A stretch of 64,000 nucleotides of DNA, from contig NW_020654080.1 in assembly GCF_003589595.1 (NCBI RefSeq), positions 10,239,628 through 10,303,627 on the forward strand. Reading direction: 5' to 3'. This document shows, one piece after another, positions 54,590-64,000 of the stretch. Numbering within the stretch: the stretch's first letter is position 1; every line of letters begins with the position of its first letter. The notes under the pieces were generated by a model. That model saw only the letters and a program-made list of their open reading frames with translations. It was not told the DNA's origin and searched no databases. Position numbers and translations under genes: made by a program. Origin of the DNA: Hyposmocoma kahamanoa. Lineage: Eukaryota > Arthropoda > Insecta > Lepidoptera > Cosmopterigidae.

Positions 54590-55591
54590 CACGTGCTAAT
54601 TAACCATGTGAAATAACCACATATTTTCTCTAAAACGAACCATAGTCTTGCCTAATATATTTCTCGGCAATTATACTGCCAAAGCCAATTATAAAATAAT
54701 TTACCTACTTTATATTTGCTCAATTTTAACATAACTGCATAGTGTAATAAATGTTGTACCACTATTAAAAGATAGTGCAAAATTGCAACCCGTTTTATTT
54801 CACTAGTGAGAGCGTTAATAGAAATTGATTGTGACATGTGTGGGAGTGGTAACCGCATTGTTCATGTTTTGGTGCCAATGCCCTAACGAACCGTGGTGGG
54901 CCTTGTTACGAGAACTAAGAACAGTATATAGTCCATGAAAAAGAGAATTCTTAAAACACACACGTTTAATAATAAATTGTACCATTGCTAAAATAAGGCC
55001 ACATTTGTGATCGTCAGTGACCGAAATAGAGAGAGTTGATTTAGCTAAAGTAAAGAATAACGTGGACATTCCGTTCTATAAATCCTGGCACTTCTCGGAA
55101 CTGATTACATTTGAATATGCGTATTGTTTATTCAAATTTGAGTACATTTGCAACAAATTATTATTTCCTATTAAGTATTTGCTACAAACCATTGTCCCAA
55201 AAAATAATATTGTACTTGTGTTTCTATAGATACTTTTGTAATTAAATACTTTATAAATTTAAAAAATAAACATGAAATAACCTATATTTTGAAATGTTCA
55301 CAAAATAAACAGTGAAATAAGAAATTTTATATGCATCGATGACGAAATATGTATGTTCACACTAAGAAATCGATCATATCTAAAGAGATAGATTAACCCC
55401 CTTAATTCCGATCACTGGTGATCATACTTCGGAAGTGCTTTCACCACATAATAACAATCATAAAAATAATATATGCAGTTTTATAACTCTCCTAATTAAA
55501 GATAAAAAAGTTGTCGACTAATTTCGTTGGCAGAATCTTTTAACGTCTCACCTGAAAGTTGTCATTTTGCAGATGTGACCTTATTCTATCG
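54590..55591. other. No gene recognised
   Basis: Frames of 60-90 codons on both strands overlap without motifs. AT-rich. Confidence 0.35.
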
Positions 55592-55833
55592 TTTGTAGAG
55601 CTCCTTAGGAAAGAGTTCGTCCAGGGACCTACTGCCACCTTACCTATTTCTGCCGCTAAGCAGTAATATGAGCAATAATACGTTCCGGTTTGGAAGGGTA
55701 AGGGCCCTGGTGAAATTATAGGCACATGGGACTTGTCAACTTATATCTCAGGGTGACGGGTGCAAAGATCTTTGCAAATTGAAGCTCTGAGTGGCACTGA
55801 AACTGTTACGAATAGGCGTGTCGCTTACCACTT
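55592..55833 (+). mobile_element. SINE family D, split by SINE A
   Basis: Starts tgtagagctccttaggaaag and runs to aggcgtgtcgcttaccac. Its 3' end reappears after SINE A at 56010-56055 (acttgttcgtctggtc, then ttggtcccgtcaattggtat and A-rich). Confidence 0.75.
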
Positions 55834-55862
55834 GTAAAGTGTACCTTTTTTCTTTTCATAGC

Positions 55863-56009
55863 AACAAGGGAAACCCTGTATCGCAAATTACAGCCATATT
55901 CACGGGAGAAATAAATGTAGGCCATATAAATATTTCTCCCGGCCCGGGATCCACCTCGGGACCTCTGTATGGCAGTCCGGTATGGAAACTTTTCAGTCTC
56001 GAAGGCAGT
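55863..56009 (-). mobile_element. SINE family A nested in SINE D
   Basis: Complement of the A body and head: agggaaaccctgtatcgcaa, ataaatgtaggccatataaa, tatttctcccggcccggga; ends in tctcgaaggcagtta (decayed head). Internal deletions. Confidence 0.7.
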
Positions 56010-56055
56010 TAACTTGTTCGTCTGGTCTAGTAACTTGTTGGTCCCGTCAATTGGT

Positions 56056-56657
56056 ATAAAAAAGAAATCAAAGGTGCGAAATAACGGTCAGACCAGCACA
56101 CTTTCTCCACAAAATTCAAATAATAGATACATATAGGCGTAGCGTCGATTTCTGCCGCCCGGAGCCAACCTTAAATTTGCTGCTCCCTCTATTTTCACGA
56201 TTACAAAGTTGTTCGTTCGGGCTCGTTCGGGTTCGTTCGGCTCGATTGTGTTTTTATGTTCGCCTGTCTTCGCCACCTTTATGTATGTACTTCAGGACAT
56301 CGTTTTTTCAAACGGTTGAATTTATTTTCTAATTTTGTAGAAACAAATATTTTAGTTAGAGTTCGCCGCGGTCGCCGCTGCCTCCTAATGTTGCCCAAAA
56401 TCAGTCTTGGTCTTGCAGTCCTGGTCTTGCAAAAAACCACCTAATTGTAGCAAGCCTAAGACCAAGAATGTGGTTAGTCGCGTCTTAATCTTGCATTGTG
56501 CAACACTACCATTACTGTGCCACCCGGGGCCTTAGCACCCTCTGCACCTCATACGTTACACTACCACATATAGGTCTTAGTCAATTGAGGACACATAACG
56601 TGTTTTGAAGGAGCTGGTGTTTGTTAAAAGCTTAATACCTGTAGGTACTCCATGTAA
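56056..56657. other. Unrecognised, with short tandem tcgttcggg
   Basis: tcgttcggg-type units repeat three to four times at 56211-56248. At 56386-56509 taatgttgcccaa and the complement of ttgtgcaacacta face each other with several tcttggtcttgc words between, possibly a small MITE. No gene. Confidence 0.35.
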
Positions 56658-59534
56658 CAGGACTCTAACCCTCTTGATAAAATTAATTTCCATTTCGAGT
56701 GCTGCTCCGTGTTGATTCCTGAGATTAAATTGATAATTATCTGCATATATAGGTCACCTTTTAAAAAGAAATGCTATATTGATATGTTTTTTCAAAGATT
56801 TGAACTAATGCTTCATAAAGTTTTTAAAAAATACCCAAAGTACAATGTAGTAATTTCTGGCGATTTCAATATAGATCAATGTGTCAAAAATCGTACAACA
56901 CAATACTTTTGTGATATGCTTGAAAATTACAAATTAATATTGCACATAAATGATGCTACAAGATTAAACTCATGCCTTGACCTCATAATAAGCAATATTA
57001 AAAAAGCCACCGGAAAGTTGCTGCATCTAGCATTATCTGATCACAATACGGCACAATTACTTATTATACCTGTGAAGCGAAAAATAAATATTATAAAAAC
57101 ATTGTACATGTTTAAAAGAGACTACTCCAATGATAATATCAATAAATTTAGGAATTATCTTAGCTGTCTGTCATTTTCAGATGTTGTTGAAAAAGGACAG
57201 TTAAATAAGGCATTTGAGTGTTTTTATCACTGGTTTAAACTTCTATATAAAATGTGTTTTCCTAAAATAAAAATCAAAGTGACTAACAAACACATTAAAC
57301 CAGTATGGATAACGGGTGGCATCAGAAAAAGCTGCGTAACTAAACGGAAATTGAGATTAAACTTCTACAAAACTAAAACCCATGATGCTAAAATAAAATA
57401 CTCTACTTATTCGAAGGTACTTAAACGGTGTCTGTATTTATCACAAAAATTTAGTAATGATGACTATATAAATAGATCTAAAAATAAATGTAAAGCATCA
57501 TGGAATTTAATTAATGAAAAAATTAATAATTACAGTCTTGATAACTACTTTATTAGACAATTAAAAATAAATAACCAAACCATAAATAATCCAAACAATA
57601 TTGCAACAGAATTTAATAATTATTTTATAAATACAATTGAAACAGGCATAAATGAATGTCGTAACACCTACACTTCAACAATGTCTCATAGCATTTTTCT
57701 TGAGCCAGTTAGTATAGGAGAAGTCCAGAATACTATCTCTTCATTAAATAATACTAACGCGGCGGGTTATGACGAAGTTACTACTAATGTAATAAAACAA
57801 TGTAAGATTGAACTAGCTCCAGTCCTTGTATATTTAATAAACTTATCTTTTGAACAAGGCACATTTCCAGATTTGTTAAAAATGTCTATAATTAAACCAC
57901 TCCACAAGAAGGGTGATGCAAAAAATGTCGTCAATTACAGACCAATAACACTTGTTCCGATAATGTCAAAGATTTTTGAAAAGTTAATGTATAAACGTAT
58001 AATTAATTTCGCAAACAAATTCAACATAATTAAAGAAAACCAATATGCTTTTAGAGCAGGCAAGTCCACGACATTGGCATGTTTTCATGTAATGGAGAAA
58101 ATAATTACCATTTTAAATGATGGAAAGAATGCAGTAGGTATATTTTTTGACATGTCAAAAGCTTTCGATTTTGTGAACCACAATATACTACTGCATAAAC
58201 TAGAAAATTACGGAATTAGAGGTAAATCACTAGAATGGTTGAAATCGTACTTGACGGATAGAAAGCAGTGCGTAGAGGTTCTGAATAAAGGTACAGAATC
58301 TATTATAAAGACATTCAGATCGGAATATAGAACAAACGGACATGGTGTTCCGCAAGGAAGTGTTTTGGGACCTCTTTTATTCATTTTATATATTAATGAT
58401 CTTCCGAATGTGTCGAAATATGATTGCGTTTTATTTGCAGATGACATTTCAGTAATTGTACCAATTGACAAAAAGAATGACATGATTGTTAATAATGAAT
58501 TAAACATAAATAATACAATTATCTCGATTATAAAATGGTTAAAATTAAATAATTTGAATGTTAATATTGACAAAACTAGCTATGTACAATTTATAAATCA
58601 TTGTGGACGTAAACATAAACTTGACATACATCATGAGGGGCAGAAATTAAAGCAACTAAACGAGATATCTTTTCTAGGACTTCAAATTGATGATCATTGC
58701 AACTGGAAGTGTCACATAAATAAAGTCTGTAATAAAATAAATAGCTATGTCTATATGATGGGGCAACTCAGAAGAACAGCAATGCGTCAAACCTTACTCA
58801 CAGCTTATTACGGTCATGTCGAGTCTCATCTTAGATACGGGTTATTATTATGGGGAAACAGTACTGATGCTGACAGGGCGTTTATAGCGCAGAAAAGATG
58901 TGTGCGTGCTATGTATGGGGCACCACCAGATCAGCCATGTCGACCGTTGTTTAAAAAACTTGGAATTATGTCTCTCCCTTGTATGTATATATACGAATTG
59001 TCAATATTTGTTCGAAAAAACCAAGATCTTTTCAAACGAGCAAAAGATGTTCAAACCCGATTTCTTAGACACCAAAACAGACATATTGTGGATATTATAC
59101 CCAGAACAGCATTGTACCAAAAAAGCTGTAAAGCAATGTGTGTCAAAGTTTATAATAGTTTGCCTGAAACAATAAAATCTCAACCATTAAATAAATTTAA
59201 GTTTTTACTAAAACACTGGTTGAAAGAAAAAACATTTTATGAAATAGACGAATTGTTTGAATAGTCTATATTTTTTTCATGTTATTAAATGTAGATATAT
59301 TAAATTAGGACAGCTTTATAATTCTGGACATGTAATTATTATTATTATTATTTTGACATTTGTGACATGCATTTCATTTTTATTTTTATTTTTATTATTA
59401 TTAATTTTAATATTATTGTACGTCAGAAATGACTAAATGTGTGAAACTGATTATTTTAACATTACCACCATGTTTTCTTTTTGTTGTACCACATTTAAAG
59501 CAATAAATGATTTGATTTGATTTGATTTGATTTA
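56658..59534 (+). mobile_element. Jockey/CR1-type LINE, 5'-incomplete
   Basis: Open sequence begins after a taa at 56655. Coding runs to 59264, followed by ~235 bp of AT-rich 3' UTR with a poly(A)-like aataaa (~59502) and a terminal tail of at least four tttga units (59508-59531). The short tandem tail instead of poly(A), and the protein order, fit the Jockey/CR1 side of non-LTR elements. ORF1 and the first part of the endonuclease are missing. No target duplication identified. Confidence 0.85.
56709..59264 (+). CDS. LINE ORF2: endonuclease (partial) and reverse transcriptase
   Basis: 851 codons without a stop. The first codon is GTG and the frame is open a further 17 codons upstream; the true start is lost, and the first ATG is at ~56784. 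The protein nicks target DNA and copies the element RNA at the nick. Endonuclease remains: ICIYRSP near the start, GDFN at 51-54, SDHN at 110-113. Reverse transcriptase ~395-660: LHKKGDAKNVVNYRPI, FFDMSKAFD (479-487), GVPQGSVLGPLLF (546-558), FADD (576-579), the metal-binding pair. The C-terminal region has ESHLRYGLLLWGNSTDA, typical of Jockey/CR1 proteins. Normal ORF2 is ~900-1000 residues, so ~70-100 are missing at the N-terminus. Strong A/T third-position bias. The reverse transcriptase looks intact, but the gene is unlikely to act alone. Confidence 0.9.
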   Translation: MLIPEIKLIIICIYRSPFKKKCYIDMFFQRFELMLHKVFKKYPKYNVVISGDFNIDQCVKNRTTQYFCDMLENYKLILHINDATRLNSCLDLIISNIKKATGKLLHLALSDHNTAQLLIIPVKRKINIIKTLYMFKRDYSNDNINKFRNYLSCLSFSDVVEKGQLNKAFECFYHWFKLLYKMCFPKIKIKVTNKHIKPVWITGGIRKSCVTKRKLRLNFYKTKTHDAKIKYSTYSKVLKRCLYLSQKFSNDDYINRSKNKCKASWNLINEKINNYSLDNYFIRQLKINNQTINNPNNIATEFNNYFINTIETGINECRNTYTSTMSHSIFLEPVSIGEVQNTISSLNNTNAAGYDEVTTNVIKQCKIELAPVLVYLINLSFEQGTFPDLLKMSIIKPLHKKGDAKNVVNYRPITLVPIMSKIFEKLMYKRIINFANKFNIIKENQYAFRAGKSTTLACFHVMEKIITILNDGKNAVGIFFDMSKAFDFVNHNILLHKLENYGIRGKSLEWLKSYLTDRKQCVEVLNKGTESIIKTFRSEYRTNGHGVPQGSVLGPLLFILYINDLPNVSKYDCVLFADDISVIVPIDKKNDMIVNNELNINNTIISIIKWLKLNNLNVNIDKTSYVQFINHCGRKHKLDIHHEGQKLKQLNEISFLGLQIDDHCNWKCHINKVCNKINSYVYMMGQLRRTAMRQTLLTAYYGHVESHLRYGLLLWGNSTDADRAFIAQKRCVRAMYGAPPDQPCRPLFKKLGIMSLPCMYIYELSIFVRKNQDLFKRAKDVQTRFLRHQNRHIVDIIPRTALYQKSCKAMCVKVYNSLPETIKSQPLNKFKFLLKHWLKEKTFYEIDELFE

Positions 59535-60120
59535 ATATACATAATATAATATACATACCTACCAATGGCGTTACTAAGCAGATTGTAACAAAGATTATTA
59601 TGACAGAAATAAGATGACATACATAATTTATGTAAATATATAATTCAAACTATGGAGATGAACACCAAAGAAGAGAAAGAAAAACGCAACGATGAACTTC
59701 GATATAAATTTTGAATTGAAATTTAAGCACGTAGGAGGTTTTCACTGATTTCTAGGTAGGAATTTTCGTGTACTATAATTACCAGAACAATGAAATTAAC
59801 TCCTTGTTACTACCCAGACTACATATTTACAAAGACTCATTTCTCCGAATCGTTTTTATACATCTTTTTTAAATCGTTTTTCTTTTTAAGTAAGTTTTTG
59901 TGAATTATTCCAATTGTGAGCCGGAATACCCGGAAAACCAATTTAGGTAACGTACTCTTATAAACTGGTTTAAATATACTACTGAGTGACGATTCTACAT
60001 TATTACTCTGATACGCATAACTATAGTTTCCAATAAAAGGTGACACGTGGCCCCGTTTATGGCCATAACAAAACTGACTTTGGTAAAATTTGTTTACAAG
60101 CTCATCGTAGCTCATTGGAA
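59535..60120. other. No gene recognised
   Basis: The 121-codon minus frame (59837-60202) has a Lys-rich C-terminus and no recognised domain; not called. Confidence 0.35.
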
Positions 60121-61030
60121 CCAGTACCTCTACCATGAGAGTACAATGCAGAAGTCGATAATTACCATAATATTTGTATAGCAAATAGTACAGCCATGTC
60201 AATATTGAATACTGGTGCTATTTAACACATGGGTACTGTTATATCTACTATGGAGTTTGCAGAGACAGTTTGGCGGTAGCAACAGCGTAAATTATTTGAC
60301 AATCTCATATGGCACATTGTACATCGCCAGTGGCGCATTTATGTATTTGACGCAAATTTCGTCGTGCTCACTCTGCGCGGTCGCCGAGCGGAGTCCACGT
60401 AGCCGCCGCGCAGCGACCGTGTGCGTCTAACTGTCATGGGAAAATACGCTCTATTTATTTAGTTTTTACGTTTTAACTTAAATGAGCGTCTTGGGCACGC
60501 GGGCGAGGACGGCCTGAAAGCGGTACACGCGCGGCGGCGGCCGCGCGTCGTCTACGCTGTTGTATTATTCACGGAAGTTTAAATGTTGTTGCCTAGTAAA
60601 TAGAATTCAGATTCGCCATTAATGTACACGAAGGCGTGGTAACTGGGCGGTTGCCGCGCGGCAGCCGCGCGAATTCTTTTTCCTCGTGTAACTGGGCGCT
60701 TACAAGTAAAAGTAATATATCATAGTAGGTATAATAAGGCAACCCTCGCCTGTGCCTCTACCACGAATTTACTGTGACAGTTGTCGCTACCGACCGCGTA
60801 AATTACTTCACAATTTTGTACGGCAAATTCAGTAAGGCGGTCACAAGAATAAACAATATATTGCATACACACATTTTATGTGGCCGATAGTGATATCTGT
60901 CACTGTAATCTCATGTAGAGGTGGGAAAGAGGTTAAATGTATTGATATTTTTACACCAGTATAACGGATTAGTACCTCGACTTTGAGAGTATGATTATGA
61001 AACAGAGATGAAATGTTGAACAATTCTCAA
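60121..61030. other. GC-rich patches and diverged direct repeats
   Basis: gtacctctaccatgagagt (60124), gtgcctctaccacgaa (60752) and gtacctcgactttgagag (60972) are related. acagcgtaaattatttgaca (60280) and accgcgtaaattacttcaca (60795) are also related. GC-rich blocks lie at 60360-60425, 60490-60560 and 60640-60680, the last two CpG-dense, with gtaactgggcg repeated at ~60638 and ~60689. Probably decayed non-autonomous elements; a CpG-rich promoter is an alternative. Confidence 0.35.
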
Positions 61031-61406
61031 TTTGTTTCACTCTTCATTTTTAAGTTTTTTTTTATTGAATGTCACAGTGTTTGACCACTATGATATTCAA
61101 TTATTTTTGTAAAATTACGCCGTACGTAAGTGGAGTAATTGCCTGGCATTAATGAATATCACTCTGTTAATAACCAGATGAATGGACGTAAAATTACAAT
61201 AATTGTAAAAGGTATTAAGTATCTACTTTCAACGAATCAATATACGTATAGCGGCATATGTACGTACGTCAGGTCCTCTTAATGGCACGAGCGTTTCATT
61301 TGAATTTTTTAATTAATAAAACCCATTGTTTGTTATCAGTAATAGAAAAACAAATGAGTGTCATAATGCGACAAAACATATGAACGTGTAAACATAATTA
61401 ATGAAA
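61031..61406. other. AT-rich, nothing recognised
   Basis: No feature. Confidence 0.35.
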
Positions 61407-61517
61407 CGAGCTCTTTGGCTTTCCCGATTGCTACACAATGGAAATGATATGTCGGTGTGTTTGAAAACAAATACAAATACATGCGAATTAGATCCAATAA
61501 AATAGTTTCACTTTCCA
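61407..61517 (+). repeat. Palindromic family P, diverged copy
   Basis: Tail cgagctctttggctttcccg then attgctacacaatgg, a damaged left arm, gtttgaaaacaaatacaaat and aatagtttcactttcc. attaat flanks both sides (61397-61402 and 61518-61523). Confidence 0.6.
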
Positions 61518-61694
61518 ATTAATATGATATGAAGAAAAACTTATACCTGCTTTCTTTCACGGTTTTAGGCATACGTAAGGTTTTAGTTTGAACAGTAAAA
61601 TAAAATAAATAAAAATCAATATCATCCTTTCCGCTTCCCGATGAAATGTTTTTTCTTTATAATCTTAAATTGAATAACGCACACACTCAACATA

Positions 61695-61882
61695 GCCCCG
61701 CACTAGGGAAACCCTGTGTCCCGGGTGCCATGTACACACACATAGACAACCACACATTACACCCAAACTCACGAGAGAAATAAATGTAGGCCGTACAAAT
61801 ATTTCTCCCGGCCCGGGAATCGAACCTGGGCCCTCTGCGTGGTAGTCGGCATGGTAACCCTACGGCCACAGAGGCAGTTTAA
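61695..61882 (-). mobile_element. tRNA-derived SINE, family A, full length
   Basis: Complement of the type copy with intact end (ccccgcactagggaaaccct), body, B box (ggaatcgaacc) and head (ggccacagaggcagt). Among the best-kept copies. Confidence 0.9.
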
Positions 61883-61937
61883 AAAAATTTAAAGGTTCAA
61901 TAAATTGAACCAAGAAATTAGTAGATAAATCAATGTG

Positions 61938-62095
61938 TTTTTTTATAAGACCTAACGACGGCACGAACAAGTCGCCCACCTGGTGGTAAGAGACACGCCT
62001 GTCCATAACAGTTGCAGTACCACTCAGTGCTTTAAATCACAATGATCTGAGGGGTACTGCTACTGTGTCCGTCACCCTGTCACTCTATAACGGAT
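61938..62095 (-). mobile_element. SINE family D, 5'-truncated
   Basis: gtttttttataagacctaac, ggcacgaacaagtcgcccac and aatgatctgaggggtactgc in order; stops after gtcaccctgtcactc. Confidence 0.8.
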
Positions 62096-62761
62096 AAAAA
62101 CAAATTACAGGTAACCTTCGAGTTTAGCCTATAAGAAAATTGAAAGGAAGAGTAACTTTTTTACCATTTCGGGGTGAGGCTATAAATAATTTTATTCACA
62201 CTACAGTGTTAATATCTGTGTACACTTACACACAAAAGAAAAGTAAATTTGGAGGTTTTTGAGAACGCCTGTATTGCTACCTAATTGACAAGTCAATGCA
62301 AAAAGCTTGTATTATTTCTGTTGTTACCTTTTATTGCTCTCTTGAAAACTCTCTAAGCGTTAACGATAAAGAGAAACTTGTTTCGCAGATAGAAAACAGC
62401 TGAGAACGTACAGTGCAATGATTGTACAGTCATCGACAAACACTGGAGATGCAAATCAACAATTTATTTTTCACCTAATATTCTTCATTTCAAATTCTTA
62501 TTTCTCTCTCTATTTAGTAGACTGTTTGTTATCATTTTATTGACACGTGGTTTTGTAACAACAATCGGAAGACAATTCACAAATTTAGTAGGATTTCCTA
62601 AAAACCCTGTTATTTATACAAAAAAATGTACAGAAAATATTTAGGAATGTATTGATTAGTAATTAGACTATTACTAGTAACTAGACTACTACCAAGTACA
62701 TATGTTAAATTACACACGAACCAGAGTATGTATATCTTTAAAATTTAGATTTTAATTCATC
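62096..62761. other. No gene recognised
   Basis: AT-rich, no feature. Confidence 0.35.
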
Positions 62762-62814
62762 GGATGGCGACACCATGAAATCCGCGGTGCGCGCCATTCG
62801 ACCACGGAAGTCGT
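62762..62814 (-). mobile_element. SINE family C, tRNA-like head only
   Basis: Minus strand cttccgtggtcgaatggcgc then ggatttcatggtgtcgcca matches the head of the copy at 14757. It abuts a LINE-J tail. Confidence 0.6.
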
Positions 62815-62819
62815 CTAAG

Positions 62820-63115
62820 TACCCGATGGAATTTCGTGATTTATTTCCGCCTTCCCCTTTCCATCATCAGGAGACTAGACGTAGTCTGGGGTTCCACTTC
62901 CACCCGTATGATGATACTCCAAGGATTCGCACGAAGCGTTTCGCTTCCACATTTATATGACGAACGGCTAGCGGACTTATTTCCCGAACGCTTTATCTTG
63001 GGCTTTTTCAAGACGAAAGTGAATACGGTGTTATTCAGGTGTGCATGCTACATCGTCGACCTCATCGTCATTTTCCATCAAGTGAAATGGAGATCAAATA
63101 GGCACTTATTTTTTC
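62820..63115 (+). pseudogene. LINE-J tail
   Basis: Reads FPPSPFHHQETRRSLGFHFH, then RIRTKRFASTFI and a stop. Then, in other phases, the FPERFILGFFKTKVN piece and a ttttccatcaagtgaaatgg UTR. Frameshifted C-terminal fragment of a Jockey-like reverse transcriptase. Confidence 0.75.
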
Positions 63116-63382
63116 ATAGAAAAAGCACAATGCAATCAACGCTTTTCGTCGTATAATCTTTATTACAAAAAATGCCATAAGAAGCAATACATTATAGTTA
63201 GCTAGTTTATAGTTAATTGCAATGACTTTTTAAGTTTCACTATTGCCTTTTAATATTACCTACAAGGAAGTTTTTCGGATGTGCAATCGAATAAGTAATA
63301 TTTGTTTTTATTAAAGAAAATTATAATAATATGACAGATAATCACACCAATTATCTATTTTCAAACTGCGAAATTCCCTTTG

Positions 63383-63490
63383 CTTCGAGTACCAATGTTC
63401 ACTCCGAGGAATTATCCGGAATATACCCAGGACCAATACAAAAATGTTCATTTCCCAAATTAGATTTACCGGGAACCGAATGAGGGACTT
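63383..63490 (-). mobile_element. SINE family B, partial
   Basis: Complement of family B body: gcttcgagtaccaatgttca, gttcatttcccaaattagat, then ccgggaaccgaatgaggg (damaged B box). Confidence 0.55.
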
Positions 63491-63592
63491 CACACACGCA
63501 CATGCACACATCTTCTCGCACGTCCTTATCGCATCTATAAAGGTCTCTATCCTTGAAGTTACAAAAAAATATTTTTAATTGAGTTAGGTTGT

Positions 63593-63691
63593 TCATGTTG
63601 TGATTGTTTCTATCAAGAGTCTATGAAGATCCCGGTAAATCTAATTTGGGAGAGTCTTCATAGACTCTTGATAGAAACAATCACAACATGA
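63593..63691. repeat. Perfect 37-bp-arm hairpin
   Basis: Arms 63593-63629 and 63655-63691 are exact complements (gattgtttctatcaagagtc core) with a 25-nt loop. The loop carries a 21-nt inverted copy of bases ~63458-63478 of the neighbouring SINE B piece. Confidence 0.95.
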
Positions 63692-63712
63692 TTAAAATCA
63701 TTACATAAAAAT

Positions 63713-64000
63713 CAGTGTTCAAAGTGATTATTATCATTGATAGTCATCACGATAGTTATCATGATAACTATCTTGATAAATATATCGTGATAATCATCTA
63801 GCCATTATTAAAATTCATTGAAACAATAAACTGCTACAGCTGCCAATGTCGTGCCATGTGTTTTGTATCCGAGACGTATCCCAACGTGTCAAATGTCAAT
63901 CTAAAAAAGTCACAAACCAAATCGTTTTCGCCATTGACTTGTAAGTCAATGGTTTTCGCAAAGATTTTTCTTCGTCTTTATTTAGTGTTCCTGCTGTTTG
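63713..64000 (+). mobile_element. Family H element (hAT-like), runs off the window
   Basis: Starts cagtgttcaaagtgattatt, close to the cagggttcgaaatta start at 7594. It contains atcatgataactatcttgat and related words, then the core gatttttcttcgtctttatt shared with 26655 and (complement) 8040-8060. It is interrupted by the 20-bp family X insertion at 63932. Confidence 0.65.
63932..63951. mobile_element. 20-bp minimal family X insertion with 8-bp duplication
   Basis: CATTGACTTGTAAGTCAATG equals the first 9 and last 11 bases of the 228-bp family X, joined. It is flanked by gttttcgc at 63924-63931 and 63952-63959. The related family H copy at 26641-26665 has a single gatttccc at this spot and no insert. 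Confidence 0.85.

Noticed and set aside
58208..58573. 121-codon minus-strand frame within the LINE
   Set aside because: Lies opposite the reverse transcriptase motifs; a shadow.
59837..60202. 121-codon minus-strand frame
   Set aside because: AT-rich, no domain, overlaps a diverged direct repeat also found at 60752 and 60972.
1..64000. CRISPR array, prophage, bacterial operon, rRNA
   Set aside because: No regularly spaced repeats, no dense codirectional genes, no rRNA-like sequence; the window is eukaryotic repeat-rich DNA.

Overview
This window looks like intergenic or intronic DNA from an insect nuclear genome, most likely a moth or butterfly. It is AT-rich, has no operon-like gene packing, and I found no host protein-coding gene, rRNA or functional tRNA that I can support. 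The Lepidoptera call rests on remembered family resemblance: tRNA-derived SINEs, a dispersed repeat containing accgacttcaaaaaagg, Jockey-like and RTE-like LINE tails, and Tc1/mariner elements. The species cannot be named from the sequence.

Nearly everything recognisable is mobile DNA. Two open reading frames look real. One is an intact 341-residue Tc1 (DD34E) transposase at 29333-30358, inside a 1542-bp element with perfect 27-bp inverted ends and TA target duplications. The other is an 851-residue endonuclease/reverse transcriptase frame of a Jockey/CR1-type LINE at 56709-59264, broken only at its 5' end. Broken coding remnants are a mariner (53101-54589) with three premature stops and a foldback insertion at its stop codon, a second mariner 5' fragment (13850-14258), and C-terminal pieces of several LINEs (11686-11965, 33048-33166, 38275-38430, 42843-43328, and a family of seven short tails).

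Layout. 1-9 kb: palindromic repeats, SINEs, a two-copy MITE and a ~970-bp palindromic element. 9-20 kb: a GC-rich patch, LINE tails, a mariner fragment, SINEs and three MITEs with clear terminal inverted repeats. 20-29 kb: a LINE tail, a 228-bp element with 8-bp duplications, and a 704-bp hAT-like element nested in a LINE tail. 29-30.6 kb: the Tc1 element. 31-46 kb: many copies of an A-tailed ~290-bp SINE-like repeat, a second copy of the 228-bp element, and LINE pieces. 46.8-48.8 kb: two related ~0.9-kb elements head to head. 49-56 kb: SINEs, MITEs and the mariner. 56.7-59.5 kb: the LINE. 60-64 kb: GC-rich patches, SINEs and a 20-bp insertion that appears to be only the two ends of the 228-bp family.

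The best leads are three. (1) A transposon family beginning CATTGACTTAC has perfect 8-bp target duplications at three sites, one of which holds only 20 bp of element. (2) A group of snap-back palindromic repeats carries a one-sided tail; two copies are bounded by 12-14-bp direct repeats. (3) A 910-bp element with a 9-bp duplication lies head to head with a diverged copy. The parts do not form a pathway; they record successive, nested insertions.
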